Counted from the stretch's first letter, positions 1 through 7,291 are shown. The stretch is DNA of 18,921 bases from an uncultured Campylobacter sp. (GCF_938045775.1 NZ_CALIBH010000027.1:1-18921), one strand, 5' to 3'. Numbers and translations are program-made. The notes: generated from the sequence alone by a model not told the origin.

Positions 1-1213
1 TAAAATTGACTTTTTGTATCAATTCGATGATTCGCTGCCGGTGGCGAGCTTCAAGCTAATTTTCAAAGCAAGCGGCGCGGTGAGCGAGAAGACCCTGGGC
101 CTTGCGCGCATCTGCGCGGGCGTTTTGGGCGAGGGCTCAAAGACGCTAGGAGTGAGCGAATTTCACCGCAAGCTTGATATCCGTGCGGTCGAAATCAGCG
201 CCGCGAGCAATTTTGAAACTTTCGGTATCCAGCTAAACTGCCTAAAAGAGCACTTCGATTTCGGCTTAGACATGCTGCGAGAGCTGCTTAAAGAGCCCAA
301 TTTAACGCCCTCGGTACTCGAAAAGCTAAAAATGCAAACCATAGGCGAGATCGCTGTGCTAAAAAGCGAGTTTGATTACATCGCGACGTGCAACCTAAAA
401 GCGCTTCTGTATCCGCGCACGAGGCTTGCTCAGCCGCTCATAGGCGACGAGGTGAGCATAGAGCGGATCACGATGAAGGACGTGCGGGAGTTTTTTGCCT
501 CGCTTAGTTTAGAGAATTTATACGTCGTTTTATGCGGCGACGTGAGCGATAAAAACCCGAAAATCGCAGAAATTTTAAGCCTTTTTGCAAGCGGCAAAAA
601 GCGCGAGCTGCCGTTTTTCGTGCCGAGCGATGCGAAAAAGATAAAGATCCAAAAGGAGCAGACGCAGCAGGCCTACATCTACTTCGGCGCGCCCTTTGCG
701 CTGCCAAAGGAGCAGGAGTTCATCGCAAACACAGCGCTTTTTGTGCTCGGAAGCAGCGGTTTCGGCAGCAGGCTGATGGAGCGCATCCGCGTTAAGCACG
801 GCCTTGCGTACTCGGTCTATGCGCGCGGCGATTTCGAGCTTAGCCGCCGCGAGTTTTGGGGCTATCTGCAGACCAAAAACGAAAATTTGCAAAACGCCGC
901 TGCGCTCGTAAAAGAGGAGATCGCAAAATTTATCGCCTCGGGCGTGAGCGAAGCGGAGCTAAAAAGCGCTAAAAAATTCCTAATCGGAAGCGCCGTGCTG
1001 CAAAAAGAGACGATGTTTAAGCGCGCGGCGATCGCGCAGAGCGAGTATTACAAGGGCTACGCATTCGGCGAGTTCGAGCGAAATTTAAAGCGCATCGAGA
1101 CGCTAAAGCTTGGATCGCTCAACGATTTCATCAAGTCGCACGACGAAATTACAAACCTAAGCTTTTCCGTCATTTGCGATGAGGCCGCTGCGAAAAAGGG
1201 GCTTAAAATTTAG
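1..1213 (+). CDS. Peptidase M16-like protein lacking the zinc site (5' end outside window)
   Basis: This is the C-terminal bulk of a two-domain M16 (insulinase/processing peptidase) family protein, about 400 residues in view. The frame is open from base 2, so the TTG at 14 is probably internal and the true start lies a few codons upstream of the window. The second-domain signature is well preserved: GFGSRLMERIRVKHGLAYSV (nt about 755-814) matches the family's SRL..xIR...GLAYSV motif with its conserved Arg and Tyr. The position where an active enzyme carries HxxEH reads LARICAGVLGEGSKT (nt 101-145), with no His-x-x-Glu-His. From family knowledge, Campylobacter and Helicobacter carry such M16 homologues annotated as zinc proteases. 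Here it is more likely a non-catalytic subunit or binding protein. The gene ends with TAG at 1211-1213, and recG follows after about 1 kb on the same strand. The family call is strong; the function is not known. Confidence 0.85.
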   Translation, partial: KIDFLYQFDDSLPVASFKLIFKASGAVSEKTLGLARICAGVLGEGSKTLGVSEFHRKLDIRAVEISAASNFETFGIQLNCLKEHFDFGLDMLRELLKEPNLTPSVLEKLKMQTIGEIAVLKSEFDYIATCNLKALLYPRTRLAQPLIGDEVSIERITMKDVREFFASLSLENLYVVLCGDVSDKNPKIAEILSLFASGKKRELPFFVPSDAKKIKIQKEQTQQAYIYFGAPFALPKEQEFIANTALFVLGSSGFGSRLMERIRVKHGLAYSVYARGDFELSRREFWGYLQTKNENLQNAAALVKEEIAKFIASGVSEAELKSAKKFLIGSAVLQKETMFKRAAIAQSEYYKGYAFGEFERNLKRIETLKLGSLNDFIKSHDEITNLSFSVICDEAAAKKGLKI

Positions 1214-2241
1214 CCCATCGCGGCACGTATCTGCGGTCGGCCTAAATTGAGAAAATTTTAAATTTATAAAGCGGCGCGAACGGCGCTAAATTTTACTTTT
1301 GCGCTTCGTTTGCGGACGGCTTGCGTTTAAATTTAAAACCGCACTTGCGTCGCGCTAAAATTTTCGGAGCTTTGCGAAAGCGGCGAGCTATCGTAAGCGA
1401 GCAGGGAATTTTAAATTTTAGGCGCAGACGGCGCTAAATTCTGCTTTGCGCTCCGTTTGCCTACGACTTGTGCGCTCAAATTTAAAACGGCGGTCAAGTC
1501 TGCGTGCTTCGTACGGCGCGGCAAATTCAAAGAAAATTTGCGGGCGCGTCGACGTGGAGCAAAATTTATGCGCGATCTTCGTGTCGCAACCCAGGCATAC
1601 GGCCTCCATGCGAGCAGATTTTAAAATTTGCGCGCGGCGGACAAATCGCTATTTGCTCGCAAGCGGATCGCTGCCGTTTTGCGCCGCACCGGCGGTTTGG
1701 ATGAGCTCTTTCGGCTTGCGAGCCGCCCGATTAAATTTTAAAACTGCACTCGCGACGCGCGATCGGCGGCGAGCAGAGCTTACGCGGCACGTCGAATTCA
1801 AAGAGTGTTTCGGGCGACGGGAAATTTTAAAGTCACCGTGCGCGGCTCGGCAAAATTTTAGCGCGCAAAATCAAAACCCGATTTCGCATGTCGTCTGTGT
1901 GCCGCGCTGTGAAATTTAAAAGATGATGCACGCGTGCATCTCTTTCGGATCGTACGGTTCGCAAACTGCGCCGTGAAATTTCAAGCGATCGCGCCCTGTT
2001 TTAAAACCCGGTGCGCGCCGCAAAGACGCGGTTGCCAAACAAAGTGCGCGCAAACGAGTAAAATTTACAAGCGCAGCCGACGAGTAAATTTGTCGCAATG
2101 GGCGAAAATTTTGAATAAACTTAAGCGAGCGTTCGATGCGGCGCGTAAAATTTAGATCAAATTTAGGCGGGCGATTTCGCTTCGACGCATAAAATTTCGT
2201 AGCGCGAGGGCTTAACGCCTATAAAATTTAAAGGATGAAAA
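1214..2241. other. Long non-coding spacer between the M16-like gene and recG
   Basis: This stretch of 1028 bases has no credible gene. Open frames are present on both strands (for example 1446-1919 plus), but their translations are Arg/Ala/Cys-rich without domains. They lack ribosome binding sites and result from the GC-rich, stop-poor composition. The DNA is GC-rich text punctuated by AAATTT, AAATTTTA and their variants. It contains three related copies of a longer repeat, listed separately. No clear terminator for the upstream gene or promoter for recG was identified. recG could be read through from upstream or transcribed from an unrecognised promoter. Confidence 0.7.
1273..1762. repeat. 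Three imperfect direct copies of a non-coding repeat
   Basis: Copy 1 (about 1273-1350) and copy 2 (about 1421-1505) align over roughly 80 bases. Both run through GGCGC, ACGGCGCTAAATT, CTTT(T)GCGCT(T/C)CGTTTGC and AAATTTAAAAC. A shorter third copy at about 1727-1762 matches the 3' part, AAATTT(T)AAAAC(C/T)GCACT(T/C)GCG(T/A)CGCGC. All copies have the same orientation. Identity was judged by eye, with a few substitutions and single-base gaps. The role is unknown. Confidence 0.6.
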
Positions 2242-2244
2242 TTG
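2231..2244 (+). promoter_or_regulatory. Ribosome binding site that fixes the TTG start of recG
   Basis: AAGGA (2231-2235) lies six bases before TTG at 2242. The recG frame is closed by TGA at 2236-2238, so no upstream start is possible. The ATG at 2235 is in another frame. Translation from the TTG gives the expected RecG N-terminus. Confidence 0.7.
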
Positions 2245-5145
2245 ATTTTTGAAGCAAAAGACGCGGCGACACTGCAAAAAGCGGGCATTACGACGCTTTT
2301 GGATCTGGCGCTGCTTCTGCCCAAAAGCTTCGACGATCTAAGCGTCAGAGACGCGCCGTGCGCGGGCGAGAGCACGGCGGAGGTCGAGTGCCTCTTCCAG
2401 CACAGGCGCGGCTCGATGCTCATTGTCACGGCGCACTGCCTCAGCTGGGAGCGCGAGATCAAAATCGTGATCTTCAACGCCAAAAGCTGGCACTTCGGCG
2501 CCTTTAAGCGCGGCAAAAAATTTTTCATCCACGGCAAATGCGACGAAAGCTTCGGCTCGTGGCAGTTCGTAAACCCAAAAATCGTAAGCGAGCCGGGCAG
2601 GATCGCGCCCAAATACAAAGCCGCGCTGAGCGACGCGGTAGCGCAAAAGCTGATCAAAAAATATCTAAGCGCGGGCGCACTTTTAGGCTGCGGGCTGCGC
2701 GCGGACGAGGCGGTGGTACTGCTTGCGCTACACGAGAGCTCGCCGCGCAGCGTGCGAATGCTAGCCGCGTTAAATAGGCAGCTCAAAGAGGGCGGCGCGG
2801 AAAATTTCGGCGGGCGCGACGAAATTTTAAATGGCGACGGAATTTCAGATAACGGCGAAATTCCAGGCTCGCAAAGCTCCGCCGCTGAAATTTTAAAGGG
2901 CAGATCGCAAAATGATGAAATTTTTAGGGGTAAAATTTCAAACTATCCGCAAAGCGATGGAGCCCTTGCCTACAGAACAAAGCACGGCGCGGAGAATGAA
3001 ATTTTAAGCGGCGGAATTCCAAAGGACGCGGAGACTTCACTCCCCCTAAGCCTCCGTAACGACGAGATTTCGAGCGATAAAATTTTAGACGGCAAAGAGC
3101 GTCAAGCGCACGATGCAGAGATTTATAACGATGAAAATTCTAGCGTTCAAAGCGATAAGGATTTTCTTGCCGCATACGGCGTGGAGGCGCGCGGAGATGA
3201 AATTTCGGACGACCTCAAAGCCGATAATGAAGCGGCGGCGAACAGCGATAAAATTTCAAACGACCTAGTCGACGTCCAAGCAGCAGCACGGCCAGCAGAC
3301 GCTCAAGCTTCAACCGCCCAACCCATGCTAGAGCATATCGTGACTGAGCAGTCCATAGCCGAGCAAGCCGCACAACAAAATTTAAGCACCCAAGACGTAG
3401 GCACACAACCCGCAGCGGTTCAAACTTCAGACGTTCGAATCGCAGATTCGCAACTCGTAGCCGCCCAAACTCAAAACGCAGGTATGCAACCCGCAGTAAT
3501 CCAAACTTCAAGCCAAGTAGCGAGCGCGCAAGCCGCGACCATTCAAACTTTGAGCGCACAAGCTACGGGCGTGCAACCTGTATGCAATCAAACCGAAAAT
3601 CTTCAGACGGCAGTAGCTGTGCAGACCGCAGAGCCTACGATCACTCAGGCGGCAAGCGCCGCCGAAGCTATTCAAGACGCGCTCGCCGCACCGATGAGCG
3701 CTTCGCGCGATTGCGCCGTGCAACCTATGCACTATCAAACTGAAACTATCCAGACCGCAGCCGCCCAAGCTACGACCGCCATACCTACAATCGCTCAAAT
3801 TGCAAGCGACGCTGGGGCTGTCCATGCCGCCGATACCGTCAAGAGCGTGGCCGCCACACAGATGAGCGGTGCTGCGATTTTACGTACGCTGAAATTTATC
3901 GAAATTCTAAACTACTTGCAAAAGCTAAGTGCAAAAAAAACGAGTTTCCCGGCGCAAATTTACTCGCTACACGACATCTCGGACTGGCTTGCTTCGCTTC
4001 CTTTTGAACCTACGCGCGATCAATTAAGCGCGATAAAGGACATCGCTAGCGATCTGCAAAGCCCTATAGCGCGCCGCCGCGTCGTCATGGGCGACGTAGG
4101 TAGCGGCAAAACGCTCGTGATCCTCGCGAGCGCGGCGATGAACTATCCGCGCATCAGCTATCTGATGGCGCCTACGAGCATCTTGGCCGAGCAGATTTAC
4201 GCCGAGGCGCGCCGTCTGCTGCCGCCGCAGATCAAAGTCCTGCTCGTAAAAAGCGGCGATCGCGAGCCAAATTTCGCAGACGCGCACCTTATCATCGGCA
4301 CTCACGCCCTGCTCTACCACGAGCTCGCGCCGTCAAATCTCATAATGGTCGATGAGCAGCACCGCTTCGGCTCCAACCAACGCGAAAAGATCGCGCGCCT
4401 CACCGAAAACGGCGAGTTTCGCGCGCATTTCATTCAGTTTAGCGCCACGCCGATACCGCGCACGCTAAGCATGATCCAGTCCGAGCTTGTGAGCTTTAGC
4501 TTTTTAAAACAGCTACCGTTTGAAAAGCAGATCAAAACTAAAATCCTGCAAAACGACGGATTTGCGGGCTTTATGCAGGATCTGCGCCGTGAGCTCGCCA
4601 CGGGCAATCAAGCGATCATCGTCTATCCGCTAGTGCAGCAAAGCGAAAGCTCGGTCTATCAAAGCCTTGAGGAGGCGGCGCCGTTTTGGAAAGCTCAATT
4701 CCCCGATGTGCTGATCACCCACGGCAGCGACAAGGACAAGGAGGAGGTTCTGCGCCGCTTCCGCGACGAGGGGCGGCTGCTGATAACCACGACGATCGTC
4801 GAAGTGGGTATCTCGCTGCCGCGGCTTAGCGTCATTTTAATCGTGGGTGCCGAGCGAATGGGGCTCGCGTCGCTTCATCAGCTACGCGGGCGCGTCGGGC
4901 GCAAGGGCCAGGCGGGGCGCTGCTACCTCTACACCAAGCTCAAATCCCCGCCGCAGCGCCTGCGTGAGTTCGCAGCGACGCTGGATGGATTTAAGGTTGC
5001 AAATATCGATCTGAAAAACCGCCAGGGAGGCGATCTGCTCGGAGGCTCGGTGCAGCACGGCGCGATGTTTGCGTGGTATGATTACGAAGAGGACGTAACG
5101 GCGGCGGCAAAACAGCGACTGAAAGACATAGGACGGGGTGCATGA
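2242..5145 (+). CDS. recG: ATP-dependent DNA helicase RecG with a large internal insert
   Basis: RecG is a superfamily 2 helicase that regresses stalled replication forks and migrates branched recombination intermediates. An N-terminal OB-fold/wedge region (residues about 1-180) precedes the motor. The helicase motifs are Walker A GDVGSGKT (617-624), the DEQH box with HRFG (704-710), SATPIPRT (734-741), ITTTIVEVGISLPRLSVI (848-865) and HQLRGRVGRKGQAGRCYLYT (879-898). The C-terminal RecG-type region NRQGGDLLGGSVQHG (926-940) is also present. The start is TTG with a good AAGGA site. Family members in Campylobacter are about 600 residues; this one has 967. The excess is a low-complexity stretch at residues about 184-545. 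Removing it leaves about 605 residues, with RMLAALNRQL (172-181) running naturally into LKFIEILNYLQKL (550-562). The frame is intact across the insert, so the gene is probably functional. Confidence 0.95.
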   Translation: MIFEAKDAATLQKAGITTLLDLALLLPKSFDDLSVRDAPCAGESTAEVECLFQHRRGSMLIVTAHCLSWEREIKIVIFNAKSWHFGAFKRGKKFFIHGKCDESFGSWQFVNPKIVSEPGRIAPKYKAALSDAVAQKLIKKYLSAGALLGCGLRADEAVVLLALHESSPRSVRMLAALNRQLKEGGAENFGGRDEILNGDGISDNGEIPGSQSSAAEILKGRSQNDEIFRGKISNYPQSDGALAYRTKHGAENEILSGGIPKDAETSLPLSLRNDEISSDKILDGKERQAHDAEIYNDENSSVQSDKDFLAAYGVEARGDEISDDLKADNEAAANSDKISNDLVDVQAAARPADAQASTAQPMLEHIVTEQSIAEQAAQQNLSTQDVGTQPAAVQTSDVRIADSQLVAAQTQNAGMQPAVIQTSSQVASAQAATIQTLSAQATGVQPVCNQTENLQTAVAVQTAEPTITQAASAAEAIQDALAAPMSASRDCAVQPMHYQTETIQTAAAQATTAIPTIAQIASDAGAVHAADTVKSVAATQMSGAAILRTLKFIEILNYLQKLSAKKTSFPAQIYSLHDISDWLASLPFEPTRDQLSAIKDIASDLQSPIARRRVVMGDVGSGKTLVILASAAMNYPRISYLMAPTSILAEQIYAEARRLLPPQIKVLLVKSGDREPNFADAHLIIGTHALLYHELAPSNLIMVDEQHRFGSNQREKIARLTENGEFRAHFIQFSATPIPRTLSMIQSELVSFSFLKQLPFEKQIKTKILQNDGFAGFMQDLRRELATGNQAIIVYPLVQQSESSVYQSLEEAAPFWKAQFPDVLITHGSDKDKEEVLRRFRDEGRLLITTTIVEVGISLPRLSVILIVGAERMGLASLHQLRGRVGRKGQAGRCYLYTKLKSPPQRLREFAATLDGFKVANIDLKNRQGGDLLGGSVQHGAMFAWYDYEEDVTAAAKQRLKDIGRGA
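2797..3267 (+). repeat. recG insert, first part: coding DNA built from the GAAATTTTA-type word
   Basis: This segment encodes RecG residues about 186-342. The DNA repeatedly contains GAAATTTTA, GGAATTTC, GAAATTCC and AAAATTTCA, the same words that fill the non-coding spacers. In this frame they read as recurring D/A/N-E-I-L, D-E-I and D-K-I tripeptides (DEIL, AEIL, DEIF, NEIL, DEIS, DKIL, DKIS) spaced by hydrophilic Gly/Asn/Asp/Ser-rich residues. The product should be disordered and acidic. Confidence 0.65.
3268..3861 (+). repeat. recG insert, second part: Ala/Gln/Thr-rich imperfect repeats
   Basis: This encodes RecG residues about 343-540, which are dominated by Ala, Gln, Thr, Ser and Val. 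It has loosely repeated blocks such as QPAAVQTS, QPAVIQTS, AATIQTLSAQ, TENLQTAVAVQT and TETIQTAAAQAT. At DNA level the words CAAACTT, CAAGC and ATTCAAAC/ATCCAAAC recur. No known fold is suggested; a flexible linker is likely. Composition differs sharply from the first half of the insert. Confidence 0.65.
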
Positions 5146-5170
5146 AATTCTACGAGATGCGATAGAATTT
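5145..5170 (+). terminator. Weak hairpin at the recG stop codon
   Basis: AAATTCTA (5145-5152) and TAGAATTT (5163-5170) form a perfect 8-bp inverted repeat with a 10-base loop, starting on the last base of the recG stop codon. There is no proper T-run after it, so terminator function is only possible. It may equally be one of the AATT-rich repeat elements. Confidence 0.25.
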
Positions 5171-5358
5171 AAACGTAATTTTAGTCGCGGCAAAATTTTA
5201 CGAAGCGAATGCGATTATGAGGTAACGGGCGATCTGATATAAAATTTGAAATTTCACGGCGCAGATTGCATCGGATAAAATTTAGAGCTTTACCAAGCGT
5301 CGTTTGCTTTTAATTTCTAAAATTTATGCAACTTAAAGTCCAAAAAAAGGAGAGCAAA

Positions 5359-5841
5359 ATGGCTTACGTGACCTACGACAAGGCAAAATGGCACTGGGGC
5401 GCGAAAAATGCGCCGACGGACATCCCGCAGGAAAACGGTGCGACGCACATCGCGTTTTTCTTCCGCTGGTGCATGGAGCGCAAGCTCTATTCCAAGGACT
5501 TTGTGGCGGATTTCGCGAGCGATATAGCGCGGATGGACGATAGCTTTGATTATCGCGGGTATTTCTTTGGCGCCATGGACGGCGTGCTGAGCAGCGACGA
5601 GCTAAACACCGCTGGCAAGGCCTTTGCGAAGGCCTACTACACCACGGACCGCACGAAATTTGCCAAAACGCACGGCTGGTATTTGCAAGATTACGACGAT
5701 TTCGTCGCGCGCAAATTCGGCGATAAAAACTTCGACAACGCCTATTTTTACATAGAAAACTCGCCGCAGAATTACGCCGAGATCAAAGAGATTATCGACC
5801 GCCGCTACGAGGAATTCTTGAGCTTCAAGGCGGCGAAGTAG
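5359..5841 (+). CDS. Small hypothetical protein, DUF7832-like
   Basis: This is a 160-residue soluble protein with no signal peptide or membrane segment. The start is ATG at 5359 rather than the ATG at 5326. AAAAAGGAGA (5345-5352) lies at correct spacing before 5359, and the extra eleven N-terminal codons would run through that site. The N-terminus has Y-D-K-A-K-W-H-W-G, followed by P-Q-E-N-G-A-T-H-I-A-F-F-F-R-W (residues 19-33). This pattern (KYDDAxWH.., then ..GATHIGMFLxW) is typical of a family of uncharacterised bacterial proteins that I recall as DUF7832; the name is from memory. The rest is rich in Asp, Tyr, Phe and Lys. It stands alone, between recG (213 bases away) and a long spacer. 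The function is unknown. Orphan proteins of this kind are sometimes immunity-type genes, but nothing here proves that. Confidence 0.85.
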   Translation: MAYVTYDKAKWHWGAKNAPTDIPQENGATHIAFFFRWCMERKLYSKDFVADFASDIARMDDSFDYRGYFFGAMDGVLSSDELNTAGKAFAKAYYTTDRTKFAKTHGWYLQDYDDFVARKFGDKNFDNAYFYIENSPQNYAEIKEIIDRRYEEFLSFKAAK

Positions 5842-5922
5842 AAATTTTACCGCCGAGCTTAGCGGGTTTAAAGCAGCCTCCTAAGCCGAAGCGGCGGTGC
5901 GATCGACGGTGCGGTAAAATTT
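5842..5922. repeat. Perfect 12-bp inverted repeat with nested hairpins
   Basis: AAATTTTACCGC (5842-5853) and GCGGTAAAATTT (5911-5922) are exact reverse complements, starting on the base after the upstream stop codon. Further complementary pairs are nested inside: ACCGCCG (5849-5855) with CGGCGGT (5892-5898), and GCTTAG (5857-5862) with CTAAGC (5881-5886). An RNA copy could fold into an extended stem. It could act as a 3' stabiliser or factor-independent stop, but there is no T-run. Confidence 0.5.
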
Positions 5923-6530
5923 AAAATTTTACGCAATACGTTAAATTTTGCGTAGCGCGTAAATTTTAGTAGCGCTTTAAATTTACATAGCATGCCGCGA
6001 GCCAGCGCGACGCATCGCAAATTAAATTTTAAAATCCAACCGCTTCGCAGCGCGAGTACATTAAACTCATGCGGCGCGCCGCTTAATTTCCACACGGTGT
6101 TTAGATTTATCCGTGTCGCTTGCGGCGCGCAGTTTTACTCGCGCTTTCGTAGCCTCGAAGCAAGCGGGCGCGAGGTATCACGAAGCGCACTTCGCAAACA
6201 TACCCCCGCTCCAGAAAAAATTCCAAAGTCCGTTTCGCATAGACGGAGCCGTGCCGTGCGAGCAGATTAAAATTTGCAAACGATGCAAGCAAATTAAAAT
6301 TTTGCAAGCCGTGCTCGCAGGCTGTGTATGTGCAAAAGGCTGCGAGCAACAACGCTTATTTATCTCTTAAGCCTAGCTCGCTAACGAGCCTGGATGGGCG
6401 AGTGCGAGCGGTAACCGCGCCGTAAGTGAAATTCAAGCCGTGTCGTATGCGAAATTCAAGCCGCGCGGCGGTAACAGGCTTATAAACGGCCCGCCTTTTG
6501 ATTGCGCGAGCAGACGCCTCGGATGCGAGA
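5923..6530. other. Non-coding spacer with AAATTT words
   Basis: No gene was recognised in these 600 bases. Open frames at 5992-6270 and 6113-6370 (plus) and 6107-6352 (minus) lack ribosome binding sites and plausible protein composition. One local structure stands out at 6257-6317. CGAGCA and TGCTCG flank two direct copies of ATTAAAATTT(T)GCAA, at about 6267-6280 and 6294-6308. The rest is GC-rich text broken by AAATTTTA-like words. Confidence 0.6.
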
Positions 6531-6535
6531 TATGT

Positions 6536-6541
6536 TATAAT
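6536..6541 (+). promoter_or_regulatory. Predicted sigma-70 -10 box
   Basis: TATAAT at 6536-6541 lies 36 bases before the ATG at 6578. It would place transcription start near 6548. Campylobacter promoters have a weak or absent -35, and none was recognised here. Confidence 0.5.
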
Positions 6542-6577
6542 TTCACGAAATTTAAAATTTACGCTAAAGGATCGAAG

Positions 6578-6970
6578 ATGAACGAAAGAGTGCCTACCTA
6601 TCTAGCAAATCACGTATTTAACGTAACCCGGGACGATTATCTAAATGTCCAAATCAGATCCGGCGCGGGCGGCGAATACTTTGAAATTTATTATTTCGGC
6701 GAGCTTTTTCACGACGACTTGCCGAACGATTACATCGCCGATTTTTACGACGAGGGCGAGCTCGTACCGTGCAAGCTCGTAGCCAAATGCGTAAAAACGG
6801 GCGAGGAAATTTTACTTTTCGACGGCGCTGCGCACGGCTACAACGCGATGTTTTGCGACGAGCTTGACGCAGAAAAAGTAGCCCGCCGCAAGCTTGTGAA
6901 ATTTAACCTACCGCCGTGCAAGATCCGCTTAAAATTCGGCTACACAGCATCGATTACGACGACGAAATGA
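6578..6970 (+). CDS. Small acidic hypothetical protein, probably the 5' part of a frameshifted gene
   Basis: The 130-residue product starts at ATG 6578, six bases after AAGGA (6567-6571) and downstream of a TATAAT box. An in-frame upstream ATG (6440) lies before the promoter and is not used. The protein is soluble, acidic and rich in aromatic residues (for example EYFEIYYFGELFHDDLPNDY at residues 33-52), with no signal peptide. I do not recognise the family. The final residues (TASITTTK) look unlike the rest. The reading appears to continue in the -1 frame as SIDYDDEMNEYETDERG, which suggests that the true protein is about 180 residues and that this sequence carries a frameshift near 6920-6950. 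It is an orphan upstream of the hisS operon on the same strand. Confidence 0.7.
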   Translation: MNERVPTYLANHVFNVTRDDYLNVQIRSGAGGEYFEIYYFGELFHDDLPNDYIADFYDEGELVPCKLVAKCVKTGEEILLFDGAAHGYNAMFCDELDAEKVARRKLVKFNLPPCKIRLKFGYTASITTTK

Positions 6971-7128
6971 ACGAATACGAAACGGACGAGCGAGGCAGGG
7001 TCCTGCTGATAAACGGCGGGACCGCCTCGTGGGATGAGGTCAAGGCAAACGGCTTTGATTATATCGCCGTAAGCTGCGAGGACGAAGCGGGTAAGGTCAC
7101 GGAGATACTTTCGCTCGAGCTTGCATAG
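6967..7128 (+). CDS. Hypothetical protein fragment, likely the 3' part of the same gene
   Basis: This 53-residue reading frame starts at ATG 6967, which overlaps the upstream stop as ATGA. The frame is in fact open from 6907, and a GTG at 6916 would give 70 residues. Neither start has a convincing ribosome binding site. Composition is good protein-like (RVLLINGGTASWDEVKANGF, then DYIAVSCEDEAGKV), acidic and similar in style to the upstream product. Two explanations fit: a -1 frameshift has split one gene of about 180 residues, or this is a small translationally coupled gene. I favour the first, because the codons just upstream of 6967 in this frame (SIDYDDE) also look coding. Confidence 0.5.
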   Translation: MNEYETDERGRVLLINGGTASWDEVKANGFDYIAVSCEDEAGKVTEILSLELA

Positions 7129-7168
7129 GCAACTAAATTTAATAGCGACCTTTGAGGTTTGCCTTTTT
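7127..7168 (+). terminator. Possible rho-independent terminator
   Basis: AGGCAA (7127-7132) pairs with TTGCCT (7159-7164). The loop contains a further ACCT-TTG-AGGT hairpin (7148-7158), and TTTTA follows. It lies at the stop codon of the small orphan gene and before the hisS promoter. The outer stem is short and the loop long. Confidence 0.4.
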
Positions 7169-7291
7169 ATCAGTACTTTGCCGAATTTAATTTATCACGA
7201 AGCGTATTTTAATTTTGCGGCGCGTGATGTAAATAAGCAGAACCGATACGTTGCTGCAAGCGGCAGGGCTTAAAATTTAGGAAAATTTAAC

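Noticed and set aside
1446..1919. Open frame of 157 codons in the spacer before recG
   Set aside because: It has no ribosome site, an Arg/Ala/Cys-rich composition and no domain, and it overlaps repeat copies. GC-rich text with few stops explains it.
2163..2786. Minus-strand open frame of 207 codons overlapping the start of recG
   Set aside because: It is a shadow of the strongly supported recG frame, with no start signal and no recognisable motif.
3215..3825. Two minus-strand frames (Leu/Arg- and Arg/Cys-rich) across the recG insert
   Set aside because: Their periodic look is the reverse reading of the Gln/Thr/Ala repeat DNA; recG on the plus strand accounts for it.
2797..3861. The recG insert as an intein or a separate gene
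   Set aside because: There are no intein splicing motifs, no Cys/Ser start residue or HN-C/S end, and no internal stops or starts with a ribosome site. The sequence is low-complexity.
6916..6970. Programmed -1 ribosomal frameshift in the small acidic gene
   Set aside because: The A-AAA-TTC stretch does not fit the X-XXY-YYZ slippery pattern and no strong downstream hairpin was seen. A mutation or coupled gene is simpler.
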